A stretch of DNA of 5,099 nucleotides from Clostridia bacterium (lineage in GTDB: Bacteria; Bacillota_A; Clostridia; Christensenellales; Aristaeellaceae), in NCBI GenBank assembly GCA_017938785.1, contig JAGBAU010000019.1, forward strand, positions 1 to 5,099. Reading direction: 5' to 3'. A model generated the notes under the pieces. The model worked only from the letters and a program-made list of their open reading frames with translations, made no database searches and had not been told where the DNA came from. Made by a program: the position numbers and the translations under genes. Below, piece after piece: positions 1-4,965 of the stretch (its first letter is position 1; the number at the start of each line of letters is the position of its first letter).

Positions 1-1343
1 ACCAGGCTGCCCAGGGCCACCAGGGCCAGGACGTTGGGGATGACCATCAGCTGGTTGAAGGTGTCGGTCAGCTCCCATACCAGGTCGTTGGAGAGCAGGC
101 TGCCCAGGAAGATGAAGAGGATGGCGATGACGGAGTAAATCTTATCCGCCTTCTTGCCGAACAGGCTGTGCACATTGATGCGGCCGAACAGGTTCCAGCT
201 GACGATGGTGGAGAAGGCGAAGAACAGCAGGCAGATGGCTACGAATGCGCCGCCGACGCCGCTTCCGAATACGGAGGAGAAGGCCAGCTGGGCCATGTTG
301 GTCTTGGAGATGCCTTCTGCTGCGCCGGCAGCCAGGGGGCCGTTACCGGCATACAGGGTGGAGATGACGACCAGAGCGGTGATGTTCAGCACCACGAAGG
401 TATCGATGAACACGCCGATCATGGCGACAACGCCCTGCTCGTGGGGGGTCTTCACGTTTGCGAGGGCATGGGCATGAGGGGTGGAACCCATACCGGCTTC
501 ATTGGAGAACAGGCCGCGCTTGGCGCCCTGGGAAATGGCCTGCTTCAGGGCGAAGCCGATGCTGCCGCCGATGATGGCGCTGGGGTTGAATGCATACTTG
601 AAGATCATGGCGATGGTTTCGGGAACGTACTTGATGCGGGCGATCAGCACGATGACGCCGCCCAGCAGGTACAGGGTTGCCATGACGGGAACCAGCTTCT
701 CGGTAACGGAGCCGATGCGCTGCACGCCGCCGATGAAGATGAGCACTGCGATGATGGAGACCACCAGGCCCATCACCCAGGTGGGAATGCCGAAGGCATT
801 GTAGCAGGCTTCGCCGATGGAGTTGGACTGAACCATGCTGCCCATGAAGCCCAGGGCCAGGATGATGGCTACGGAGAAGAAGCCGGCCAGGAAGGTGCCG
901 AACTTGCCCTTGAAGGCGGTCTTGATGTAATAGACCGGGCCGCCGGCGACGGAGCCGTCGGCATTGACCTTGCGGGTCTTCTGGGCCAGAACTGCCTCAG
1001 CGTAGATGGTGGCCATGCCGAAGAAGGCGATGATCCACATCCAGAAGATGGCGCCGGGGCCGCCGACCAGGATCGCGCCGCATGCGCCGACGATGTTGCC
1101 GGTGCCGACCTGGGCTGCGATGGCGGTGGTCAGTGCCTGGAAGGAGGAAAGGCCGCTCTTCTGCTTGCCGCCGGAGAGGGAGAAATTGCCGAATACGCGC
1201 TTCATGCCCTCGCCGAAGCAGCGAACCTGAACGAAGCGGGTACGGATGGAGAAATACAAACCGCAGCCGATCAGCAGAACGATCAGGATATAGTCGGAGA
1301 GGTACAGGTTGATGGTCTGAACAATCTTGAGCAATGCGTCCAT
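1..1343 (-). CDS. agcS: Sodium:alanine/glycine symporter, AGCS family (C-terminus cut by window edge)
   Basis: Cytoplasmic-membrane secondary transporter that imports small neutral amino acids (alanine, glycine) with Na+. The minus-strand frame stays open for 447 complete codons from ATG at 1343 to the window edge. Family landmarks in order: QVGTGNIVGACGA (about residues 78-90), GGPGAIFWMW (94-103) followed by YAEAVLAQKTRK, AGGPVYYI (133-140), and the signature AKRGLFSNEAGMGSTPHAHA (274-293). About ten hydrophobic segments alternate with short loops. Family members are usually about 450-480 residues, so only a short tail is missing. AAAGGA lies about 12 nt before the ATG, a little far but with no better start nearby. 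The gene sits behind a tandem glycine riboswitch and a terminator, which points to glycine as a physiological substrate or signal. The family call is firm; alanine versus glycine preference is inference from the riboswitch. Confidence 0.95.
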   Translation of the reverse strand, partial: MDALLKIVQTINLYLSDYILIVLLIGCGLYFSIRTRFVQVRCFGEGMKRVFGNFSLSGGKQKSGLSSFQALTTAIAAQVGTGNIVGACGAILVGGPGAIFWMWIIAFFGMATIYAEAVLAQKTRKVNADGSVAGGPVYYIKTAFKGKFGTFLAGFFSVAIILALGFMGSMVQSNSIGEACYNAFGIPTWVMGLVVSIIAVLIFIGGVQRIGSVTEKLVPVMATLYLLGGVIVLIARIKYVPETIAMIFKYAFNPSAIIGGSIGFALKQAISQGAKRGLFSNEAGMGSTPHAHALANVKTPHEQGVVAMIGVFIDTFVVLNITALVVISTLYAGNGPLAAGAAEGISKTNMAQLAFSSVFGSGVGGAFVAICLLFFAFSTIVSWNLFGRINVHSLFGKKADKIYSVIAILFIFLGSLLSNDLVWELTDTFNQLMVIPNVLALVALGSL

Positions 1344-1390
1344 GTCAGTTTCAATTCCTTTCTGGATTGTGGTTGGCGCTGCCGGGTAAA

Positions 1391-1418
1391 GAAAAAAGCC
1401 ATTATCCATTGGATAATG
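1391..1418 (-). terminator. Intrinsic terminator in the agcS leader (riboswitch expression platform)
   Basis: On the minus strand CATTATCC (1418-1411) and GGATAATG (1407-1400) form a perfect 8-bp stem around a 3-nt loop, followed by GC and six T residues (1397-1392). It lies between the glycine aptamers and the agcS start, so it can act as the regulated stop. The stem is AT-rich and therefore modest in strength, which suits a conditional terminator. Confidence 0.8.
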
Positions 1419-1444
1419 ACTTCGGACACAAATAAAGCATATCC
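1411..1444 (-). promoter_or_regulatory. Candidate antiterminator of the glycine riboswitch
   Basis: Minus-strand GGATATGCTTT (1444-1434) can pair with GAAGTCATTATCC (1423-1411), giving 11 pairs (one G·U) with two single-T bulges and a 10-nt loop. This consumes the whole 5' arm of the terminator stem (1418-1411), so the two hairpins exclude each other. The pairing is visible in the sequence. How it couples to glycine binding, and whether the switch is ON or OFF, is not settled by inspection. Confidence 0.5.
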
Positions 1445-1467
1445 CCCATTGAAAATGAGAGATACAA

Positions 1468-1643
1468 ACTTTGTCCTTTTGCCTGAGAGATTCACGCCCC
1501 GATGCATGCTCTGAGCGCTTGCCCCTTCGGCCCCCGGTTGCCCGGGCGTCTCCAAAGTCCTTACCCCGTTTACAGTCCTCATCCTTGCGGACACCTGAGA
1601 GTGTTACTCCTTCGGTCACGGCCGAGCCGTATTTCCTGCAAAC
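1468..1643 (-). promoter_or_regulatory. Tandem glycine riboswitch (two aptamers)
   Basis: RNA element that binds glycine and controls the downstream agcS. Aptamer 1 spans about 1643-1568: its P1 pairs GTTTGCAG (1643-1636) with CTGTAAAC (1575-1568), and it contains CCGAAGGAGTAA and ACTCTCAGGTG. Aptamer 2 spans about 1558-1468: its P1 pairs ACTTTG (1558-1553) with CAAAGT (1473-1468), and it contains GGAGA, CCGAAGGGGCAA and the classic AATCTCTCAGGCAAAAGGAC. A short GGGGTAAGG-type linker joins the two, the usual tandem arrangement. The matches to the gcvT-type glycine aptamer core are strong in both halves. The 5' part of aptamer 1 is the least canonical. Confidence 0.95.
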
Positions 1644-1648
1644 AGCGC

Positions 1649-1662
1649 CGTCTTGCGACGAC
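1649..1662 (-). other. GNRA-capped hairpin at the 5' end of the agcS leader
   Basis: Minus-strand GTCGTC-GCAA-GACGGC forms a 6-bp stem (one G·U) closed by a GCAA tetraloop. It falls at or next to the transcription start expected from the promoter at 1670-1698 and ends just before aptamer 1. It may protect the transcript end or help fold the leader; that role is inference. Confidence 0.5.
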
Positions 1663-1669
1663 AGTTTGG

Positions 1670-1698
1670 ATTATAGCACCCATTGTATACAAATGCAA
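1670..1698 (-). promoter_or_regulatory. Sigma-A-type promoter for the glycine riboswitch/agcS transcript
   Basis: On the minus strand a perfect -10 TATAAT (1675-1670) lies 17 nt from a partial -35 TTGCAT (1698-1693). The predicted start near 1663-1665 sits about 20 nt before the first aptamer stem. It lies between the thioesterase terminator and the riboswitch, as expected for an independent agcS unit. Confidence 0.75.
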
Positions 1699-1724
1699 GT
1701 AAACAATCTGTTAACCAAGCAAAC

Positions 1725-1748
1725 AAAAAACCGCCCCAAAGGGCGGCT
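1725..1748 (-). terminator. Intrinsic terminator of the thioesterase gene
   Basis: Minus-strand CCGCCC-TTTG-GGGCGG (1746-1731), extendable by one G·U and one A-T pair, is followed by six or more T residues (1730-1725). It begins 5 nt after the thioesterase stop codon and separates that gene from the agcS promoter downstream. Confidence 0.9.
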
Positions 1749-1752
1749 GGTT

Positions 1753-2247
1753 TCAATCCAGGTATTTATCCGGCAGCTGGGGGCAGCCGGCGGCGCGCAT
1801 CAGGTCCGTAAAGCTCTGGCGGCCCTGGAGCATGAGCAGCTTGCTGGTGCCGTGGGCGACGAGCCTGCCGGTATCATCGTGCACCTCCACCTCGGTCATG
1901 CACACGCTGCGGCCCACCTTCACGGCCCGGCCGACGGCGGTGAGCTTTCCGCTGCGGGTCATGGCCAGGTTGGTGACGTTCAAATCCAGACTTGTGCAGC
2001 CCGCGTCCTCGGCGCGGTCGCAGTAGGTGGACCAGTAGGCGGCCACGTCGATCAGGGACGCGTAGGCCCCGCCGTGCACGCTGCCGAAGGGGTTCATCAG
2101 CTTATCCTCCACATCCAGCTCCACCCGGGAAAAGCCCGGGCCGATTTCCAGGATGCGGACGCCCAGCAGGCGGTAGTAGGGGCAGCTGTTGGGCAGAGCG
2201 ATCACCTGTTTGAGGTGTTCAGGGTTGAGTTTGCGCTTGTTATCCAT
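1753..2247 (-). CDS. PaaI-like hotdog-fold acyl-CoA thioesterase
   Basis: Probable cytoplasmic thioesterase of 164 residues that hydrolyses acyl- or aryl-CoA thioesters. The hotdog core is clear: NPFGSVHGGAYASLIDVAA (residues 52-70) carries the conserved N52, the HGG turn (58-60) and the acidic D67 of PaaI/YdiI-type enzymes; TSLDLNVTNLA (85-95) matches the central strand; V(112)GRSVCMTEVEVHDDTGRLVA continues the sheet. The length suits a single-domain hotdog protein plus a short C-terminal extension. The start at 2247 is chosen because AGAGGT sits 7 nt upstream and the promoter lies just beyond; the longer in-frame TTG start at 2307 would fall inside the -35 box. It is monocistronic, with its own promoter and terminator. 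The substrate cannot be told from sequence. Confidence 0.88.
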   Translation of the reverse strand: MDNKRKLNPEHLKQVIALPNSCPYYRLLGVRILEIGPGFSRVELDVEDKLMNPFGSVHGGAYASLIDVAAYWSTYCDRAEDAGCTSLDLNVTNLAMTRSGKLTAVGRAVKVGRSVCMTEVEVHDDTGRLVAHGTSKLLMLQGRQSFTDLMRAAGCPQLPDKYLD

Positions 2248-2254
2248 GCCGTGT

Positions 2255-2260
2255 ACCTCT
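2255..2260 (-). promoter_or_regulatory. Ribosome binding site fixing the thioesterase start
   Basis: Minus-strand AGAGGT lies 7 nt before ATG at 2247. No comparable site precedes the in-frame TTG at 2307, so this site decides the start. Confidence 0.75.
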
Positions 2261-2278
2261 TTGCAAAAATCTGTTTTT

Positions 2279-2307
2279 ATTGTATCATTGAGTGAGGTTT
2301 GTTTCAA
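2279..2307 (-). promoter_or_regulatory. Sigma-A-type promoter of the thioesterase gene
   Basis: On the minus strand TTGAAA (2307-2302), a 17-nt spacer and TACAAT (2284-2279) make a near-consensus promoter about 30 nt upstream of the start codon. No operator-like palindrome is evident around it. Confidence 0.8.
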
Positions 2308-2329
2308 GCATGGAATTTCGGTTTATCTA
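2302..2329 (+). promoter_or_regulatory. Weak candidate promoter for the NrdD-tail-like gene
   Basis: On the plus strand TTTCAA (2302-2307), 16 nt and TATCTA (2324-2329) precede the gene by about 26 nt. The -35 box is the exact complement of the divergent thioesterase -35, so the two promoters would overlap back to back. Both boxes are poor matches, so this is tentative, but some promoter is needed here because the upstream gene points the other way. Confidence 0.3.
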
Positions 2330-2355
2330 TAAGCAGCTGAAAGGAGGTTTTACCC

Positions 2356-2634
2356 ATGATCATAGATGACTGCCGCCTGAACATCACCGGCGGCGAAATT
2401 CCCGAGGACGAGGCCGCCCGTTACGTGGCGCGGGGCCGCGAGAAGTACGGCGCAAAGTTGAAGGCCATCGACATCCTGGTGGACGGCGATTTCGTGGAGC
2501 TGACTTACGACATCGGCGTGGTTCCCTTCCAGCGCATCCGCCGCATCACCGGTTACCTGGTGGGCACCATGGACCGGTGGAACAACGCAAAGTGCGCCGA
2601 GGAGCGAGACCGCGTAAAGCACCAGGTCGGCTGA
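2356..2634 (+). CDS. Small protein with NrdD-like C-terminal glycyl-radical tail
   Basis: A 92-residue soluble protein starting at ATG 2356, with AAAGGAGG 8 nt upstream. Residues 1-58 are not recognised; they read as a mixed alpha/beta segment with an acidic, arginine-rich helix (about 17-32) and a strand-like DFVELTYDIGVVPF. Residues 60-89 closely resemble the extreme C-terminus of class III ribonucleotide reductase: RRITGYLVG (62-70) parallels the RRVCGYLG glycyl-radical loop of E. coli NrdD, and DRWNNAKCAEERDRVKH (73-89) parallels its N-x-GK-x-EEV-xx-RVKH ending. G66 is in the radical-glycine position. The 10-stranded barrel, the active-site cysteines and the CxxC zinc pairs of full NrdD are all absent; the only cysteines are C6 and C80. 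Small proteins like this in Clostridia are, as I recall, annotated by similarity to anaerobic RNR. Enzymatic activity alone is impossible; a role as a detached radical domain or regulator is inference. Confidence 0.85.
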   Translation: MIIDDCRLNITGGEIPEDEAARYVARGREKYGAKLKAIDILVDGDFVELTYDIGVVPFQRIRRITGYLVGTMDRWNNAKCAEERDRVKHQVG

Positions 2635-2674
2635 TTCAAAAGGATAAAGGTCATAACGGTTCCCCTTCCCTTCC

Positions 2675-2707
2675 ATCCGCAGCGAACCCCCCGCTGCGGA
2701 TTTTTTT
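2675..2707 (+). terminator. Intrinsic terminator after the NrdD-tail-like gene
   Basis: ATCCGCAGCG (2675-2684) and CGCTGCGGAT (2692-2701) form a perfect 10-bp stem around a 7-nt loop, followed by a run of T to 2707. It lies 41 nt after the stop codon and closes the small monocistronic unit. Confidence 0.95.
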
Positions 2708-2725
2708 GTTGGGGCGGGGGGACGA

Positions 2726-2783
2726 CAATCCCTCCGACCCGGCTGCGCCGGGCCACCTCCCTTTGCACAAGGGAGGCAGGGGT
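2726..2783. repeat. Two-hairpin interspersed intergenic repeat
   Basis: Two adjacent perfect hairpins: CCCGGC-TGC-GCCGGG (2738-2752) and CCTCCCTT-TGCAC-AAGGGAGG (2756-2776), flanked by CAATCCCTCCGAC and CAGGGG. This layout and wording match an intergenic repeat I recall as abundant in Oscillospiraceae/Ruminococcaceae genomes. It could be a REP- or MITE-like element; only one copy is in this window, so the repeated nature rests on recall. The exact ends are uncertain. It lies between a terminator and the lysW promoter. Confidence 0.6.
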
Positions 2784-2832
2784 TTCCCGGCCCTTATTTT
2801 AGCGGGAATTTGGCGCTTTTACCCATGCTGCG

Positions 2833-2861
2833 TTGAACCTTAACAGTAGCCGTTGTATAAT
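2833..2861 (+). promoter_or_regulatory. Sigma-A-type promoter for the lysine riboswitch/lysW transcript
   Basis: TTGAAC (2833-2838), a 17-nt spacer and a perfect TATAAT (2856-2861). The expected start near 2868 is only a few nucleotides before P1 of the riboswitch, which is typical of riboswitch leaders. Confidence 0.88.
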
Positions 2862-2872
2862 GAATCCGCAAT

Positions 2873-3045
2873 GATAGAGGCGCGATGCGCATCAGTAGCC
2901 CGATACCGGCGCGGAAACGCACGGGCGAAAGGGCGCTTCGCCGAAATCCTTGTCTCCCTTTCCGGGGAGCAGGGGTTGGGCCGCTGCAGAATATGCCGCG
3001 GACTGTCACATTGAATCCGGCCTGCCGGATCTGTGGAGAGCTATC
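2873..3045 (+). promoter_or_regulatory. Lysine riboswitch (L-box)
   Basis: RNA aptamer that binds free lysine. P1 pairs GATAG (2873-2877) with CTATC (3041-3045), extendable by an A-T and a U·G pair outside. Conserved core pieces occur in order: ATAGAGGCGCGA (from 2874), AGTAG (2894-2898), GAAAGG (2927-2932), GCCGAA (2940-2945), GGACTGTCACA (3000-3010) and GGAGAGCTATC (3035-3045). P5 is visible as ATCCGGC/GCCGGAT (3015-3030). The order, spacing and wording match the L-box upstream of Bacillus lysC. An antiterminator and a terminator follow, so control is by transcription attenuation, and lysine should switch the gene off. Confidence 0.96.
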
Positions 3046-3089
3046 GTGGTATTTTCATCATGCATGTTATGGTGGGGCCGCGCTGGTTC
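3038..3089 (+). promoter_or_regulatory. Antiterminator of the lysine riboswitch
   Basis: GAGCTATCGTGGT (3038-3050) can pair with GCCGCGCTGGTTC (3077-3089): 12 of 13 positions pair, four as G·U. The first strand contains the 3' side of P1 and the second contains most of the terminator 5' arm and its loop. A small inner stem, CATCAT/ATGGTG (3056-3061 with 3069-3074), fits inside the enclosed 26 nt. Lysine-stabilised P1 would block this fold and free the terminator. Confidence 0.7.
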
Positions 3090-3105
3090 GCGGCCTCATT
3101 TTTTT
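3073..3105 (+). terminator. Conditional intrinsic terminator in the lysW leader
   Basis: TGGGGCCGCG (3073-3082) and CGCGGCCTCA (3089-3098) form a 10-bp stem with one G·U around a 6-nt loop, followed by seven T residues (3099-3105). It lies 35 nt before the start codon and overlaps the antiterminator. Confidence 0.95.
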
Positions 3106-3140
3106 GCGCTGTGAACAATACTTTGAAGGGAAGAAAAATC

Positions 3141-4778
3141 ATGAAGAAGAAACTGCTCCTGCTGGGCACGGTGCTGCTCATCTGCCTGATGGCCACCGTG
3201 ACCGTGTTCGCCGAGGAAATTGCGGCCGAAGCCGCCGCTCCCGTGCACATGTTCATCGGCACCTTCTGGTCCCTGGTACCGCCGCTGGTGGCCATCGTGC
3301 TGGCGCTGATCACCAAGGAGGTTTACTCCAGCCTGTTCTGCGGCATCGTGGTGGGCGCGCTTTTATACAACCAGTTCAGCATCATCCCCACTGTGGACAC
3401 CATCGTGCAGCAGGGCCTGATCGCCTCCGTCACCGGCACCGCGGGCAACTTCATCTTCCTGGCCGTGCTGGGCGCGCTGATCATGCTGATCAACCGCGCC
3501 GGCGGCTCCGCAGCCTTCGGCGCATGGGCCCAGAAGAACATCAAGTCCAAGGCGGGCGCGCAGCTGTGCACCTTCGCCCTGGGCATCCTGATCTTCATCG
3601 ACGACTACTTCAACTGCCTGACGGTGGGCAGCGTCATGCGTCCCGTGACCGACGGCCACAGGGTGAGCCGCGCAAAGCTTGCCTACCTCATCGACGCCAC
3701 CGCTGCCCCCATCTGCATGATCGCGCCCATCTCTTCCTGGGCCGCGGCCGTGGCGGACTACACCAGCGGCGTGACCAACGCAGCCGGCGAGCCGGTTTCC
3801 AGCCTTGCGCTGTTCTGCCGCGCCATCCCCTACAACTTCTACAGCCTTCTTACTTTGGTGTTCATCGTGGCCATCGTGCTGATGAAGTTCGACTACGGCC
3901 CGATGAAGAAGCATGAAGTGAACGCCATGAACGGCGATTTGTTCACCAACGGCGGCGAGGTCATCAGCGAGGACAGCGCACCCAAGGGCTCTGCCAAGGG
4001 CCGCGTGATCGACCTGATCCTGCCCATCGGCGTATTGATCGTTGTGAGCATCCTGAGCCTGATGTACGTGGGCGGCTTCTTCGCACCCGGCGAGGCGCAG
4101 GGCAACTTCGTAGTGGCCTTCGGCAACACCGACGCAACCGTGGGTCTGCCCCTGGGCGGCATGGTGGCGCTGGTATTCACCGTGATCTGGATGGTCTGCC
4201 GCCGCCTGATTTCCTTCAAGGAAGCCATGGAGTGCATCCCCAAGGGCCTGTGCGCAATGGTGCCCGCCATCCTGATCCTGACCATGGCCACGGCGCTTAA
4301 GACCATGACGGGCCTGCTGGGCAGCGATGTATTCGTACAGAATGCCCTGGCAGGCGCAGGCGCGCTGCAGAACTTCCTGCCCGCCATCATCTTCGTTGTG
4401 GCCTGCCTGATCGCCTTCGCCACCGGCACCAGCTGGGGCACCTTCGGCATCCTGATTCCCATCGTGCTGAGCGTATTCCCCGCCGGCAGCGAGCTGGTGG
4501 TCATCGGCATGAGCGCATGCCTGGCCGGCGCGGTCTGCGGCGACCACTGCAGCCCCATCTCCGACACCACGATCATGTCCAGTGCAGGTGCCCAGTGCGA
4601 GCACGTGAACCACGTGTCCACCCAGCTGCCCTACTCCATCACCGTGGCCGTGGTTTCCTTCGTTTGCTACCTGCTCAGCGGCTTTGTGCAGAACTGGATC
4701 ATCTGCCTGCCCATCGGCGTCGTGCTGATGGTGGGCACCCTGTTCGTGATCCGCGCCATGCAGAAGAAGGCCGCATAA
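3141..4778 (+). CDS. lysW: NhaC-superfamily transporter, probable lysine transporter LysW
   Basis: A 545-residue cytoplasmic-membrane transporter. NhaC-superfamily landmarks are FIDDYFNCLTVGSVMRPVTD (152-171), APISSWAAAVADY (195-207), ATGTSWGTFGILIPI (427-441) and GDHCSPISDTTIMSSAGAQC (467-486), with about a dozen hydrophobic segments. A Lys-rich start followed by a hydrophobic stretch and VFA|EE near residue 24 looks like a cleavable signal peptide ahead of the transport domain. The start at 3141 has AAGGGA 9 nt upstream; the in-frame ATG at 3033 lies inside the riboswitch and is rejected. NhaC proteins exchange Na+ and H+, but members behind lysine riboswitches have been proposed as lysine transporters (LysW), and the L-box here supports that role. 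Transport direction and coupling ion are inference. It is monocistronic, with a terminator 15 nt after the stop. Confidence 0.9.
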   Translation: MKKKLLLLGTVLLICLMATVTVFAEEIAAEAAAPVHMFIGTFWSLVPPLVAIVLALITKEVYSSLFCGIVVGALLYNQFSIIPTVDTIVQQGLIASVTGTAGNFIFLAVLGALIMLINRAGGSAAFGAWAQKNIKSKAGAQLCTFALGILIFIDDYFNCLTVGSVMRPVTDGHRVSRAKLAYLIDATAAPICMIAPISSWAAAVADYTSGVTNAAGEPVSSLALFCRAIPYNFYSLLTLVFIVAIVLMKFDYGPMKKHEVNAMNGDLFTNGGEVISEDSAPKGSAKGRVIDLILPIGVLIVVSILSLMYVGGFFAPGEAQGNFVVAFGNTDATVGLPLGGMVALVFTVIWMVCRRLISFKEAMECIPKGLCAMVPAILILTMATALKTMTGLLGSDVFVQNALAGAGALQNFLPAIIFVVACLIAFATGTSWGTFGILIPIVLSVFPAGSELVVIGMSACLAGAVCGDHCSPISDTTIMSSAGAQCEHVNHVSTQLPYSITVAVVSFVCYLLSGFVQNWIICLPIGVVLMVGTLFVIRAMQKKAA

Positions 4779-4793
4779 TTGAATATCCGTTTT

Positions 4794-4827
4794 CCCGTCC
4801 GGGCAGTTTTGCCCGGGCGGGTTTTTT
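4794..4827 (+). terminator. Intrinsic terminator of lysW
   Basis: CCCGTCCGGGCA (4794-4805) pairs with TGCCCGGGCGGG (4810-4821), giving a 12-bp stem with one G·U, a GTTT loop and six T residues (4822-4827). It ends the lysW transcript and isolates it from the next unit. Confidence 0.96.
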
Positions 4828-4843
4828 ATATGCCCGGATTGTT

Positions 4844-4864
4844 TTTTGTCAAGACCGGACAAAA
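4844..4864. repeat. Short inverted repeat between lysW terminator and atpZ-like promoter
   Basis: TTTTGTC and GACAAAA form perfect 7-bp arms around a 7-nt spacer. It lies about 45 nt upstream of the predicted -35 box at 4907. It might be an operator or a secondary hairpin; in AT-rich sequence it may also be chance. Confidence 0.3.
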
Positions 4865-4906
4865 TACAGCTTACACTGTTTTTCGCGAATAAATCGTCAA
4901 TTTTTA

Positions 4907-4935
4907 TTGCTTTATTTGCCGGCACATGGTAAAAT
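4907..4935 (+). promoter_or_regulatory. Candidate promoter of the atpZ-like gene
   Basis: TTGCTT (4907-4912), 17 nt and TAAAAT (4930-4935) make a reasonable sigma-A promoter about 60 nt before the start codon, in an AT-rich stretch unlike the surrounding coding DNA. Confidence 0.6.
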
Positions 4936-4965
4936 TGGATATAGTGGGAAGAATTTGAAATGTTC

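Noticed and set aside
168..1514. Long plus-strand open frame opposite agcS (448 codons)
   Set aside because: It is the antisense shadow of agcS: it reads as Gly/Asp/Ala/His-rich low-complexity protein, has no ribosome binding site, and runs into the riboswitch.
1283..1594. Minus-strand open frame of 103 codons across the agcS leader
   Set aside because: It crosses aptamer 2, the terminator and the agcS start, and has no family similarity; the RNA explanation is far stronger.
1471..2295. Plus-strand open frame opposite the thioesterase and riboswitch
   Set aside because: Shadow frame of the thioesterase with antisense-type composition; it also spans a promoter and two terminators on the other strand.
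2248..2307. N-terminal extension of the thioesterase from TTG 2307
   Set aside because: That codon lies inside the -35 box and upstream of the predicted transcription start; ATG 2247 has a well-spaced AGAGGT.
2927..2945. GGCGAA...TTCGCC hairpin considered as an independent small RNA or terminator
   Set aside because: It falls within the conserved core of the lysine riboswitch and has no T-run.
3033..3140. 36-residue N-terminal extension of the transporter from ATG 3033
   Set aside because: It starts within the riboswitch and reads through the terminator hairpin, with no ribosome binding site; ATG 3141 gives a normal N-terminus and has AAGGGA upstream.
2885..3916. Plus-strand open frame covering the lysine riboswitch and the start of lysW
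   Set aside because: It is in a different frame from lysW, Arg/His-rich and without family motifs; the sequence is explained by the L-box and the transporter.
3363..4925. 520-codon minus-strand open frame opposite lysW
   Set aside because: Antisense shadow with His/Ala/Gly/Asp-rich repeats typical of reversed GC-rich membrane-protein genes; it starts in intergenic DNA and covers the lysW terminator.
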